Origin: Dyadobacter sp. CECT 9275
GTDB taxonomy: Bacteria > Bacteroidota > Bacteroidia > Cytophagales > Spirosomataceae
Assembly (NCBI RefSeq): GCF_907164905.1
Contig: NZ_CAJRAF010000002.1
Location: 4,229,964-4,293,963 of the forward strand
Direction of reading: 5' to 3'
Length of the DNA stretch: 64,000 bases
A program made the translations under genes and the position numbers. Shown here one piece after another: positions 1 through 9,216 of this stretch. Under the pieces are notes generated by a model that searched no databases, was not told the DNA's origin, and worked only from the letters and a program-made list of their open reading frames with translations. Within the stretch, counting starts at the first letter, position 1. The number at the start of each line of letters is the position of its first letter.

Positions 1-2800
1 CATTCTCAAAAAGCTTTATACCTTGAATCAGTCCGCCTTTTTTTGTTTCAACCATGATCCTGTTATAACCCTCCTTTACATTTTGATTTGGCCAGAGCAA
101 CTCTGTGATAATTTCACGTGGCGAAAGCCCCTTTCCGATTGCAGAAAGGTCAGGGCCAATGTTTCCGCCTTTTCCCTGAATCGTGTGGCAGGAGGCGCAG
201 GAGGGATTTGCATAGTACAAGGCTGCTCCCTTTTTTGCATCACCTCTTTCGGTGATGGCGGCATTTAATTTCTCCACATAATCAGGACTATAAGCCCGGG
301 TTGTGAGAGCCCCGTTTCCCGACATCCTTTTCAGCTGCCTTTTGAGTTCAGGCGCGTCGATTCCTTTCAGATCAAGGATTTCAATCACCTGTCTGGAGCG
401 ATCAGCCGACAGGTCAGCATTTTTGAGCAGGTTCGTAAAAGCAGGAATCCCGCCTTTCTGATCTATCACGGGAGAAATCATATCACGCAAACTGGCAGGG
501 TCCGAAGTTTGTATGACCTCCTTTAAAGTAGCGCGGGCAGCCGTTTGAATGTCCAGTAAACTCAGGCTTTTGAGAGATGCCATCTTCATCGACTTGGAGG
601 ATTCAGGATTATCCAGTATTTTTTTCAGAAGAACCAGGCTTGCTTTGCCTCCCAGTTCCACGACAGCCTGAAGACTTTCACCCTGTATTTTTTCACTAAC
701 GGTGTTTCCGGCTGCAAATTCCTGTAATGTGGGCACCATTGCTTTGATGTTCCATGCTTTTACGAGACGGATGATCTGGATTTTTACATGGTCCTGCCCG
801 GGAGATTGCAGGATTTGTTTAAGCCTGGAAACAGATTTTTCTGGCAGCAGCCGTGGTTTTGTTTTACCTAAACTTTCAAATAATAACGCATCGGATTCAG
901 AAAACGGATGATTGATTACAAACGTGATATCTTCCGGGGTTCCTTTCCGGGCCAGGTTCAGCAGCAGGCTTCGTTTCGTGTCGGCCGAGATGTTTTCCGT
1001 TTGGGCCAGGGATCGGAATTGTGCTGCCGTGTACCCGTCAGGCGGCGAAACAGCCACCATATACGCAAGATGTGACGGCTTGTTGAAAGTAATATTTCCT
1101 GTTTGAAGAGCGGGAGACCAATACGGCTCTAATGCGTGGATCGCTTTTTCAAGAGCATATTTTATAAATTTATCCACTGGATGATCCAGCACCTGAGCGG
1201 CAGTAACGATAGCCAGCGGTGTACGCATATTGGCCACGGCTACCAATGCTTCAAGCCTTACGCCGGGATCGGTATCGTTGATGAGGGGTATCAACATCTG
1301 CAGCGGATCTGGTAATCTGTCCGCCCACCGTCCTGCTGCATGTGCGGCATAGCTTCTAGCCCCGGGATCTGATCCTGCTGCCAGAATTTTCAGTAGTTTT
1401 TCATTGACTATTTCATGGCTTTCGTAAACCCCGATGGCTTCCATGATATGGTGCTCATAGCCGGGGTCGCCAGGGTGTAATTTAGCAACCCAGTTAGACA
1501 TTGCTGTTTTTACTTCGTCAACCGGACTTTGCGCCAGCAATCGTTTTACCTGATACCTGACCCAGTGTTCATCCGATTTCAGGTACTCCGGCAGATCGGC
1601 AACGCGGGTTCTGGCAAGGTCGGGCGGAGTGAGCAGCTTTCGGTTGTTCGCCGTGATCCGCCATATTCTTCCATGGGTCTTGTCACGATCGGGATGGCGC
1701 ATGGATGCCTGATAATGACCAATAATCGGGTTGTACCAGTCAAGCACATAAAGCGCACCATCGGGGCCTACTTTGATATCGATCGGCCGGAAGCTCCTGC
1801 TGGTGGAGTTGAGCAGAGGTTCCAGTAATTGCGAGATGTATCCCGAAGAATCCTTTGTTACCCGCATGCGCTCAACTTTGTTGTTATAATAGCCGGCGAC
1901 TACAAAATCTCCCTGTAGGTCGTCGGGCAGGTGTTTTGTGCGAATAATTTCAATGATAGAGCCTTTGATCACGAGCTTGCCGATGGGTGGCAGCAGGGCG
2001 CGGTGGCTGCTTTTGATCATCCCGGGCACGGTATAGAACAGTTCGGGATCATTGGCCTTATGGAACATTTGTCCCCAGTCCCCGAAATTCATTCCCCAGG
2101 GGTTTACACTCGCCATGGAACCATCCAGAAACCCGTCGAGCCTTCGCTGCAGTGGGCGGTACCTCCATATACCGGCGCGGTCGGCCTTTTCTATTCCCCA
2201 GGGCGTTTCCACGCGGCTGTAAATGCTATGGCCCTGCGAAAAGAAGAGCTCACCCCCGGGACTCCAGACAAAGGAATTGATCGTTTGGTGTGAGTCGTTG
2301 GTGCCAAAACCAGTGAGCAACACATCCCTTGTATCCGCTTTACCGTCTCCATTGGTATCCTTCAAAAACAGCAATTCCGTTTGTTCTCCGAGGTAAACAC
2401 CGCCATGGCCCAGCTCGAAGCCCAGCGGCATATGGAGCCCTTCCGCAAAAACAGATGAAAAATCGGCTTTACCATCCTGATCCCGATCTTCCAGGATCAT
2501 CAGTTTGTCATTGGGTTTTGTGCCGGGGATCAGCTGGGGATACGAAGGGATCGTCAGAACCCAAAGCCTGCCTTTTTCATCCCATCGCATTGCACAGGGA
2601 TCCGCGATGCCCAGCTGTTCCGAAGCATAGAGCTCTATTTTGTATCCATCTGCAATTTGAAATGACGCCATTTCGGCTTCAACCGAGTTATCCTTCTCCG
2701 AGGCCGCCACGGACATGGTATTCACCTGAGCACGGGTAACACCGGTGATGAGATGTAACAAAATAATTGCGGATGTAACCGGGTATTTTTTTGTGAACAT
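1..2800 (-). CDS. PVC-type membrane-bound dehydrogenase with HEAT-like repeats and C-terminal cytochrome c domain (partial)
   Basis: An open frame runs from an ATG at 2800 to the window edge, giving 933 residues with the C-terminus missing. It starts with an export signal (MFTKKYPVTSAIILLHLITG, then a TRAQ cleavage-like site). A beta-propeller-like sugar/PQQ dehydrogenase region of the PVC-type family (motifs such as DRDQDGKAD and KDTNGDGKAD) covers about residues 50-420. A helical HEAT-like region follows, and a haem c site CASCH lies near residue 866, followed by GPDLS. The family is thought to be a periplasmic or outer-membrane oxidoreductase; the substrate is unknown. It is the last visible gene of the susCD operon, 19 nt after the DUF1080-SGNH gene, which suggests oxidation of a sugar product of this locus. 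Confidence 0.85.
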   Translation of the reverse strand, partial: MFTKKYPVTSAIILLHLITGVTRAQVNTMSVAASEKDNSVEAEMASFQIADGYKIELYASEQLGIADPCAMRWDEKGRLWVLTIPSYPQLIPGTKPNDKLMILEDRDQDGKADFSSVFAEGLHMPLGFELGHGGVYLGEQTELLFLKDTNGDGKADTRDVLLTGFGTNDSHQTINSFVWSPGGELFFSQGHSIYSRVETPWGIEKADRAGIWRYRPLQRRLDGFLDGSMASVNPWGMNFGDWGQMFHKANDPELFYTVPGMIKSSHRALLPPIGKLVIKGSIIEIIRTKHLPDDLQGDFVVAGYYNNKVERMRVTKDSSGYISQLLEPLLNSTSRSFRPIDIKVGPDGALYVLDWYNPIIGHYQASMRHPDRDKTHGRIWRITANNRKLLTPPDLARTRVADLPEYLKSDEHWVRYQVKRLLAQSPVDEVKTAMSNWVAKLHPGDPGYEHHIMEAIGVYESHEIVNEKLLKILAAGSDPGARSYAAHAAGRWADRLPDPLQMLIPLINDTDPGVRLEALVAVANMRTPLAIVTAAQVLDHPVDKFIKYALEKAIHALEPYWSPALQTGNITFNKPSHLAYMVAVSPPDGYTAAQFRSLAQTENISADTKRSLLLNLARKGTPEDITFVINHPFSESDALLFESLGKTKPRLLPEKSVSRLKQILQSPGQDHVKIQIIRLVKAWNIKAMVPTLQEFAAGNTVSEKIQGESLQAVVELGGKASLVLLKKILDNPESSKSMKMASLKSLSLLDIQTAARATLKEVIQTSDPASLRDMISPVIDQKGGIPAFTNLLKNADLSADRSRQVIEILDLKGIDAPELKRQLKRMSGNGALTTRAYSPDYVEKLNAAITERGDAKKGAALYYANPSCASCHTIQGKGGNIGPDLSAIGKGLSPREIITELLWPNQNVKEGYNRIMVETKKGGLIQGIKLFEN

Positions 2801-2819
2801 AAAAAGGTATCTATGTTAG

Positions 2820-4397
2820 TCAATAGGCTCTCACCAATTTGGTTTGTTCCGTATAAATTCGGTTCTCAGCATCTTTCATCAGGTTTTCAAATAATTTCAT
2901 TTCTTCCGGAAAAATGCGTTTGCTTTTGTCTGTCCAGTCGTGGCTGAAAGGAACGGTCATCCGGTCGCCATACAAAAAGGCCCAGTTGCCAGGCCTCCAG
3001 TAGTTAAACCACAGGATGTTCTTCCTGAGAATTTCATCACGAAGCGGCTCAAGCTTTTCGGTATAATCATCAGGGAGCTTTAATTCCCGAAGAATAGCCG
3101 AAGCCATCAGTCGCTGCCCCTCCGCAGTGAGGTGTATGCCATTGGTTGTTAAAGTGCCTGCCAGCGCAGACTTCTGCAAGGGATGGTACACATCCACAAA
3201 CCCAATTCCCAGCAAGGCCGCCAGATCCCTCACGGCTTCCACATATTTTTCGAGAGGTGCCGCCGCAAGCGGGTTTTCGGTGGTGTGGCTGAGTTTGTCT
3301 GGTTCAAAAGGAGTAGGCGAGAGGAGGAAAATCCGACGTTTGTCGTGGCGGATCGTGTTGAGCAAATTTTTGTAGGCTGATACAAATGATTCCAGACGGC
3401 CCATACCTTCCAGAGATTCCGTTTGTCCGAACTGTACAAATACGGTACCTGCTCCCAGGCTGTCGATACTGCTGCTCCATGATCCAAACCCTACATCCCT
3501 GAACTGCTCATACACTGTATCGCCATCCCATCCCAGATTTCTCAACTTCAACTTAAGCTGAGGATTACCAGCCAGGAGCATGGTTTCCAGATAGGCGTCC
3601 TTGCGCATGTTGGCAATGTTGGTTCCTCCTGCAAAAACGATGGGGTCTGCGCTGCTGAAATGAAGGGGGGTACTTCCCAGCCTCTTGTCCAGAGGCTCTT
3701 CCAGCATTTCATTGAGTGCCGACTCCCCCAAACCAGCCAGGGAAATCACAGGATTGTGCACCAGTTTTTTGATTTTGTACCGCACAGTCTGGGGGTCGCC
3801 GCTGTGTATCTGTAACGCGATATACCCCGATGTATCTCCTCCTTTGTCTCTGACTGCAACCGCAATTTTTCCATTGATAGCGGTCCAGATCCGGTCACCG
3901 GAAGCCAAAATTTCGTAATGGTTCCACTGGCCCGGCTTTACCGCTTTCTCGCCCCGATCAGACCAGAATAATTTACCCCGACCGTGCTCATGATATAACC
4001 TTCCCCAAACATCCTTCCCCATGTCGGCCTGGTATCCCCTGGCCTGCCCATATGCATTCACTTTTTGAGAGCGAAACTGAATGCCCGCATTCCGGTCGTT
4101 GGGGCCGAGCTGTACATCGATACTGAGATAGAAATCGGCTACTTTTACCTCAGACCATAGAAACTGGTTCTTCCCGACCTTTTTTGTCGCTTTGCCGATA
4201 ATGACGCCATCCTGAACAGACCAGAGCGTTAAATCAGAGGCGGTCCAGCCATTCAGACTTTTTCCATTAAAAAAACGGTTATCAGTCGTAGGCTGTGCGT
4301 ACATTGGGGTCATCGACAGCAGCAGCAATAAAGTCTGCAGGGTTTTTACAGGCCGACAAAAGATTGCTTTGGTAAACCGAAGATACAATAACCGCAT
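2820..4397 (-). CDS. Secreted DUF1080 (3-keto-disaccharide hydrolase-like) and SGNH hydrolase fusion
   Basis: A 525-residue protein with an N-terminal signal peptide ending near MYAQ. Residues about 40-215 form a DUF1080/concanavalin-like domain (FFNGKSLNGW start, NAGIQFRSQ strand motif). Residues about 245-440 form an SGNH/GDSL-like hydrolase: a GGTN block replaces the usual GDS, NLGWDGDTV fits block II, and the catalytic D..H pair is seen as NGIHLT near the end. SGNH enzymes usually deacetylate sugars, and DUF1080 proteins bind or cleave glycosides, so a role in processing a decorated glycan is likely. The two-domain arrangement is common next to PVC-type dehydrogenases. The specific substrate cannot be read from the sequence. 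Confidence 0.8.
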   Translation of the reverse strand: MRLLYLRFTKAIFCRPVKTLQTLLLLLSMTPMYAQPTTDNRFFNGKSLNGWTASDLTLWSVQDGVIIGKATKKVGKNQFLWSEVKVADFYLSIDVQLGPNDRNAGIQFRSQKVNAYGQARGYQADMGKDVWGRLYHEHGRGKLFWSDRGEKAVKPGQWNHYEILASGDRIWTAINGKIAVAVRDKGGDTSGYIALQIHSGDPQTVRYKIKKLVHNPVISLAGLGESALNEMLEEPLDKRLGSTPLHFSSADPIVFAGGTNIANMRKDAYLETMLLAGNPQLKLKLRNLGWDGDTVYEQFRDVGFGSWSSSIDSLGAGTVFVQFGQTESLEGMGRLESFVSAYKNLLNTIRHDKRRIFLLSPTPFEPDKLSHTTENPLAAAPLEKYVEAVRDLAALLGIGFVDVYHPLQKSALAGTLTTNGIHLTAEGQRLMASAILRELKLPDDYTEKLEPLRDEILRKNILWFNYWRPGNWAFLYGDRMTVPFSHDWTDKSKRIFPEEMKLFENLMKDAENRIYTEQTKLVRAY

Positions 4398-4413
4398 GTT
4401 TCTGAGTTTAAAT

Positions 4414-4845
4414 TTAGATACGTACCGCCTGACGAGCGAGCAAAACCCATTTGCCGTTCTCTTTTTGCCAAACCATCAATACTTTGAGTTTAACTGTACC
4501 CGGTTCCTTGCCGGCATCATGCGTATGAGCAAAAAACGTGTGACGAACAATGGCCGTTTTGTCTACGATCCTGATGGTCTGTTCCGTTAATTCAAGAGAA
4601 TTGAAATTGTATTTGCCGGTAACCATGGACGCTATGCAGGTCTTTTGATCTTCAACCAGGCCGTTGGAATGTCCATAAGTAAGGGCAGCGGAAGTTAGTT
4701 CTTCGAAGGTAGCCTGGTCGGGGTCCACCATTGTTTTTCTAAATTTTTCAACGGCTTCGGCCACCGCTTTTTCATCGGCTGACTGTGCGATCACTGAACC
4801 TGCGCTCATAAAAAAAATGATTAGGATAAATAATAGGTCTTTCAT
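4414..4845 (-). CDS. Exported SnoaL/NTF2-like (DUF4440) protein
   Basis: I choose the ATG at 4845, because the sequence from there (MKDLLFILIIFFMSAGSVIAQ in full) is a clean signal peptide; a longer frame to 4893 adds a non-signal stretch. The 143-residue product has the cone-shaped NTF2-like pattern: an N-terminal helix with AVAEAVEKFRKTM, a central block ending in IVRHTFFAH, and a C-terminal MVWQKENGKWVLLARQAVRI strand pair. Such proteins are ligand-binding or small enzymes with varied roles; no catalytic residues stand out. It lies 16 nt after the sialidase-like gene and is probably co-transcribed with the sugar operon. Confidence 0.75.
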   Translation of the reverse strand: MKDLLFILIIFFMSAGSVIAQSADEKAVAEAVEKFRKTMVDPDQATFEELTSAALTYGHSNGLVEDQKTCIASMVTGKYNFNSLELTEQTIRIVDKTAIVRHTFFAHTHDAGKEPGTVKLKVLMVWQKENGKWVLLARQAVRI

Positions 4846-4861
4846 ATAAACTGAATTTGGT

Positions 4862-6775
4862 TTACTTTTTTTGCTGTGCCCGGTAATTGGCAATGGCCTC
4901 GGAGATCGTCAGGGCTCGGGCATATATACTGACCTTGCTTACCAGTCCGGGGCCTTTTGGACTTATTTTTAATTCCTTTGCACCGGCAACGGATTTCAGG
5001 TTCGGATTGAAACGGCCCCATCCAAACTGCCTGGTATGCCCGCCATCGTTGAGTATACCGTCAACGACGAAAGATATAATCCTGGGGCCGCCGTCAAGGA
5101 TGATGCTGGCATAGTGGTCTTTACCTGGCTTCAGTATATCTACATCACAGCTCCATGCCGATTGCACCCTTCCGTCGTTCAATGTTATTTCAAGGGCCTT
5201 TTTGTCGTTTATTCCTACAAACCAACCTTTCCCGGTCGAATCCCGGGCGTCCAGAAGAACAGGAGCTCCTGCCAGGTCTTTAAGATTAAAAGTGATGTCG
5301 ATCGAAAAACCGTTCGTCAGCATCATACCGCCGCCATCCATACGTGCAGGATCTCTTTTAACAAAGTCTGGCAGCAGGGGGGCTGGCACTGTTCGGGAAG
5401 ACTTTTGTCCCTGACCCGGCCAGCTCATAAGAATGCCCTCGGCTTTCTTTTTGTTTTCGAATTGTGCCCACAAACCATTGAGCAGTTTTGGGTCAATATG
5501 ATGTACCCTTGCAATATCCTTTTGTGTTTCGGTGATATAGTAATTTCCCCTGTCTTCAACCAGGTCGGGATAGCTCATTCTGATCAGGGGATCGTCATCG
5601 TACAGGAGTACCTCCGGCTGTGTCCATTGAATGATCTTTCCTTTTGGAGAATCGACCTCAATGCCACCGCTTACCCAGGCTGGATTACGGTCTTCGTAGG
5701 CAATATTCCGGCGGTTGGGGTGATTCCGGATAAAAACGCCGCCGTGGTTATGAAACCAGTAGAGGTACTTCCCATTTTCACATTTCCACACAAAATTGGC
5801 AGCCCGCGGATGTTTCATGAGGCGGCCGTCGGCATATCGCATGTATTGCGGTGGCTCCCAGGAATGGCCCTTGTCTCGGCTGTAAGTATAAGCGGGATGT
5901 CCGTCAATGGTTCGGTATACGCAGAAAAAAGTGCCGTCGCTGAGTACGACCAGGTTCTGTTCTTCGGCGATCGGTCCGCCGCCCTGGGCAGGAGTGCGCA
6001 GCCCGACCTCTCCGTCTGGGAGCGTCAGCCATTGGGCTTTTGCCGGGTCCGGGACGGACAGAAGGTCTGGGCTTTGTAACAATGCGCCCTCGCTCGTGGT
6101 GAAAAAGCCTTCCCCAAATCCACCCACTTTGTGAATCGGCACATACGCCGATTTTTCAAATGCAAATGCTCTCCCCACATTCCAGAAGTACTGTATCTTG
6201 CCCTGATACGGGTTTTTCCGGTCAATGTCAAAATTCCTGACCGGAATAGTGATCCTGCCGGGCGACCAGCTTTTGCCGTGGTCATCGGAGTATTTGAATA
6301 CAAAATAACCCTGGCTGTCAACCCGCTTCACAAGTCCGTCCCTGTAAGGAGGATTGTCCCCCTTGACGGCACGGGTATTGTCCGTATTGTGATTGTAAAA
6401 AACAAAAATTCTTCCAGACGGAGCTTTTAATAAAACTGCATAAGATGCTTCTGGCCCTCTGGAGGGTTCTACGTCCACTTTGTCGATCCAGGTTTTACCC
6501 TGGTCCAGGCTTCTTTGGGAAATTACGTGCTGTCCTGACTCACCCTCATGGCTTTGGCCGGTCGTCAGCACGCATAGCCAGGCTCCGTCATTGGTTTTGA
6601 CAATATAAGGCTGGTCACTGTAACTTTCATCAGGAATGACCAAGCCCGTTTTGATGTTCCGGGAGTCGGGCTGGGCCAAGGATTGCGTTTTGAAAAGTAG
6701 TAAAGCAGCAGCTAAAAATGCCAGTCCCATTATTTTTGAATTGAATTTCATATTTCTTGTTACCGACAAATTCAT
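4862..6775 (-). CDS. Secreted BNR-repeat sialidase-like protein with C-terminal LamG-like domain
   Basis: A 637-residue exported protein. Asp-box (BNR) repeats are visible as SLDQGKTW (89-96), SDDHGKSW (163-170) and SRDKGHSW (299-306), the mark of a six-bladed sialidase-type propeller. Residues about 480-630 resemble a LamG/concanavalin domain (DGGPRIISFVVDG, GRFNPNL). Family members may be exo-sialidases or other glycan-binding propellers; the catalytic Arg triad cannot be assigned with confidence here, so 'sialidase' is a fold statement. The ATG at 6775 overlaps the upstream stop in an ATGA, suggesting coupled translation. The ATG at 6751 would give a tighter signal peptide and is an alternative start. 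Confidence 0.8.
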   Translation of the reverse strand: MNLSVTRNMKFNSKIMGLAFLAAALLLFKTQSLAQPDSRNIKTGLVIPDESYSDQPYIVKTNDGAWLCVLTTGQSHEGESGQHVISQRSLDQGKTWIDKVDVEPSRGPEASYAVLLKAPSGRIFVFYNHNTDNTRAVKGDNPPYRDGLVKRVDSQGYFVFKYSDDHGKSWSPGRITIPVRNFDIDRKNPYQGKIQYFWNVGRAFAFEKSAYVPIHKVGGFGEGFFTTSEGALLQSPDLLSVPDPAKAQWLTLPDGEVGLRTPAQGGGPIAEEQNLVVLSDGTFFCVYRTIDGHPAYTYSRDKGHSWEPPQYMRYADGRLMKHPRAANFVWKCENGKYLYWFHNHGGVFIRNHPNRRNIAYEDRNPAWVSGGIEVDSPKGKIIQWTQPEVLLYDDDPLIRMSYPDLVEDRGNYYITETQKDIARVHHIDPKLLNGLWAQFENKKKAEGILMSWPGQGQKSSRTVPAPLLPDFVKRDPARMDGGGMMLTNGFSIDITFNLKDLAGAPVLLDARDSTGKGWFVGINDKKALEITLNDGRVQSAWSCDVDILKPGKDHYASIILDGGPRIISFVVDGILNDGGHTRQFGWGRFNPNLKSVAGAKELKISPKGPGLVSKVSIYARALTISEAIANYRAQQKK

Positions 6776-8262
6776 TGTTTCTTTATTTTAATGATTGCAT
6801 AAGGAGAAAGTGCAGGAATTTCAAGAATTACCCGGTTATCCTGAATTTGGGGTTTTAAAGAGGTGCTTTTTATCAGTCTTGCGTAATCGCCAGTAGCCTC
6901 CGCCTGGTCATGTTTGTTTTTAGAATAGGCATCCGGCAGAAGCAGAGTGAACTCCCAGTCCTTGTCTATTCCCATACCGGACATATCAAGCGAAACAGAA
7001 AACGGCTCTGCATGGGTACCCCATTCAACCAGATGTAAGGCAATGGCCTGGTTTGTCTTCTCGGGAATGGTTCTGATGAATGCATACACCTCCTCTGAAC
7101 CACCGGTTATCGTGACGAAGGGTTTGCTGTACCGGCTGTCCGTGAGGTTCTTGCCGCTAACGGCTGCATCCTCGTAACCATCCATCAGAGCCGCATTTCC
7201 ACGAACAAAGCCGTACAAATCCGCATATTCTTCTGGCCTTCCATAGTATCTGACCGAGCCGGTAGGGGTTGATTTCAGGTATACATCCCAGGGGACGATC
7301 AGGTGCCCGCCGCTGGCGTAGCTGGTTGCGATTACCCTCCTGGTAAAATTGACATCTTCCGAAACGAACGTGAAAACCTGTGCTTTCCCAAGCTTTTCGG
7401 TGGCTTTGAACTTGGCATATATAATTTGAGGATTGGCTTCCTTTACCGGCAGTTCAGCCATACCGAAGTCAAACAGGTGATAAGGTGAAGTCCAGTCGCT
7501 GTTGTAATTGTTGCTTGAAAAGGGCACATGATGTCCGGCATACGCATCGAGTTGTTTACCCATATCCTTAAAAAAATCTTCAACGGAAGCTTTCTGGATA
7601 TCCTTTACAGTTGCTCCCGAGGCTGCAGCCTTGCTTTTGCAGAAGCTGCAGTAACAACCACCCCAGGCCATGGCCGCCATATTCATCCTGGGGTCATCTA
7701 CCTGAATAAAATCCGCGCCGGCATCGATAAGTCGCTTGGTGTGCGCCAGATACGTGGCCCGGTAATCATCGCTGTTCACACAACCCCAAAATACGCCCCA
7801 GCCTTCCATCCAGGGTGCAGTTAGTCGGGCTCCTCCCGAATCCAGGATCCGGCCCAGGGTTTGTCCTCCTTTTGTGTCGGGCAGGTTGGCATTGACCGTG
7901 CCGCCATATTGGTATCCACGTTTTTTTACCTCCTGAATCCACGTCTTATCGTCATTGTATACCCAGTCGAGCCTGGAAGCATGGAAAGCAGCTGCAACAG
8001 GGAAAGTCTGAAGGGTGTCAGCAGCATTGGCGGGATGCTTCCAGCGTGATGAAAAGCAGACATCGCTGTAACGCGGCGCACCCGGAACGGCGACCCGTTT
8101 CGAGGCCATCAGTTGAGATCCGGGTCCGGGTATTTCATTTTTTTTACAGCCCGATACATTCAGTGAAATTGCCAGCAGAAACAAAAGAAGAATAGTTCGG
8201 GCGTTAAAACACCTGTTATATCCAAAAGCTGATTTTCTATGCAAAAATTGTTTACCGTTCAT
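6772..8262 (-). CDS. TIM-barrel glycoside-hydrolase-like lipoprotein
   Basis: I take the ATG at 8262 because it is followed by a hydrophobic segment and a lipobox ending LNVSGC, predicting an outer-membrane or periplasmic lipoprotein; a longer frame to 8454 has no signal logic. The 496-residue product contains barrel-like blocks: the DWVYNDD strand, GARLTAPWMEGW, and DAGADFIQVDDPRMN, where the DD pair sits at a strand end as catalytic acids often do in alpha-galactosidase-like folds. A CYCSFCKSKAA segment with three cysteines is unusual. The C-terminus is a beta-rich domain. I do not recognise a specific GH family. Its place between the isomerase and the sialidase-like gene supports glycan degradation. 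Confidence 0.65.
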   Translation of the reverse strand: MNGKQFLHRKSAFGYNRCFNARTILLLFLLAISLNVSGCKKNEIPGPGSQLMASKRVAVPGAPRYSDVCFSSRWKHPANAADTLQTFPVAAAFHASRLDWVYNDDKTWIQEVKKRGYQYGGTVNANLPDTKGGQTLGRILDSGGARLTAPWMEGWGVFWGCVNSDDYRATYLAHTKRLIDAGADFIQVDDPRMNMAAMAWGGCYCSFCKSKAAASGATVKDIQKASVEDFFKDMGKQLDAYAGHHVPFSSNNYNSDWTSPYHLFDFGMAELPVKEANPQIIYAKFKATEKLGKAQVFTFVSEDVNFTRRVIATSYASGGHLIVPWDVYLKSTPTGSVRYYGRPEEYADLYGFVRGNAALMDGYEDAAVSGKNLTDSRYSKPFVTITGGSEEVYAFIRTIPEKTNQAIALHLVEWGTHAEPFSVSLDMSGMGIDKDWEFTLLLPDAYSKNKHDQAEATGDYARLIKSTSLKPQIQDNRVILEIPALSPYAIIKIKKQ

Positions 8263-8371
8263 AAGGTCAGATAAAAAGTTCAGGAATAGTTTGGATGTTT
8301 TGGTGAAAAACAATCTGCTGTTCGGAGGATGTTTACAGAGATACAACGCTTGGGAGGTGGAAATACTGCCA

Positions 8372-9106
8372 TCATGATTCGTTAATTGATGCTTCCCTTC
8401 TGGCCAGGGGATACTCGTGACAGAGGTAATACCGCCGTTCTTCGTCTTCCTCAATCTCGGGAAACCGCTGGCCGTAATCTACCAGGAACACATTATCGTT
8501 GTAGTCGTCGCATACGCTGGATATCTCGGCACTCAGTGTGTATCCGGTTCCGTCGATCTGATATCCTGTCCCTTCTTCTCCCCAAAACTGATGAATGGTC
8601 CTCGGATGTATGGTGAGGCTTTCTCCCGGCCGCAAGCGCACGATTTCGCCGGGACCGAGACGGCGTGTGCAACCGTCTACCTGCGTCAGAAAAGTTTCTT
8701 TGGACGGGTTTCCGTCTGCATCTGCTTTGGTAAGCTGAACCAATACGTTACCTCCCGCCCGGCAAATGATATCTTCTCTTTTGGAAAGATGGAAGTGCGC
8801 AGGTGCACGTTGATTTTCGGGATCGATAAGCCACTTTTCTGCATATTGTTTCAGATAGGCAGGATGACTGGGGCGTCCGTTTCTAACGGTAAACAAGGTC
8901 CTGCCGATATTGTGAAAATCCTTGCTGCCAAAATCGGTAACATCCCAGCCCAGCATACACTGCCTGATCTCGTCATATTCTGTACCAATGGTTTCCCACA
9001 CCGCGGGCGTCCAGTTTGCAAAAGGGGGAAGGTGGGTGCCGAAATGTTTAATGACTTCCCTGGCAGTATCGATGCTGTTGTTAATAATGGATCGTTTTAA
9101 GTTCAT
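8372..9106 (-). CDS. D-lyxose/D-mannose isomerase-like cupin
   Basis: From the ATG at 9106 the product is 244 residues, without signal peptide, so cytoplasmic. It matches the D-lyxose isomerase family: PAHFHLSKREDI gives metal ligands H104, H106 and E111, and TIHPRTIHQFWGEE supplies the fourth histidine (H167 or H172), the Mn-binding cupin set known for these ketol-isomerases (EC 5.3.1.15; D-lyxose/D-xylulose and D-mannose/D-fructose). It is the only cytosolic enzyme in this operon, which implies that a lyxose- or mannose-type sugar released outside is taken up and isomerised. The next gene begins 109 nt downstream, so that gene may also have its own control. Confidence 0.85.
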   Translation of the reverse strand: MNLKRSIINNSIDTAREVIKHFGTHLPPFANWTPAVWETIGTEYDEIRQCMLGWDVTDFGSKDFHNIGRTLFTVRNGRPSHPAYLKQYAEKWLIDPENQRAPAHFHLSKREDIICRAGGNVLVQLTKADADGNPSKETFLTQVDGCTRRLGPGEIVRLRPGESLTIHPRTIHQFWGEEGTGYQIDGTGYTLSAEISSVCDDYNDNVFLVDYGQRFPEIEEDEERRYYLCHEYPLARREASINES

Positions 9107-9160
9107 TTTATTGAATAAATGCTCTGGTTGGAAATTTTTTGAGGACAATACCCGGTAACC

Positions 9161-9186
9161 CCTCCCGGCAGCAACTCGCCGGGAGG
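9161..9186 (-). promoter_or_regulatory. GC-rich intergenic hairpin downstream of susD
   Basis: Perfect 9-bp arms (CCTCCCGGC at 9161-9169, GCCGGGAGG at 9178-9186) with an 8-nt loop lie in the gap between the susD stop and the isomerase start. No T-tract follows on the minus strand. It therefore looks like a processing/stabilising or partial-attenuation hairpin, separating abundant susCD mRNA from the downstream enzyme genes, rather than a full terminator. Confidence 0.55.
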
Positions 9187-9216
9187 TTAGGGGGGGGTGT
9201 TTGAAAAAGGGAGTTC

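Noticed and set aside
5036..6079. 347-residue open frame on the plus strand
   Set aside because: It is antisense to the BNR protein, whose repeats, signal peptide and operon position are convincing; the plus-strand product has no recognisable domain.
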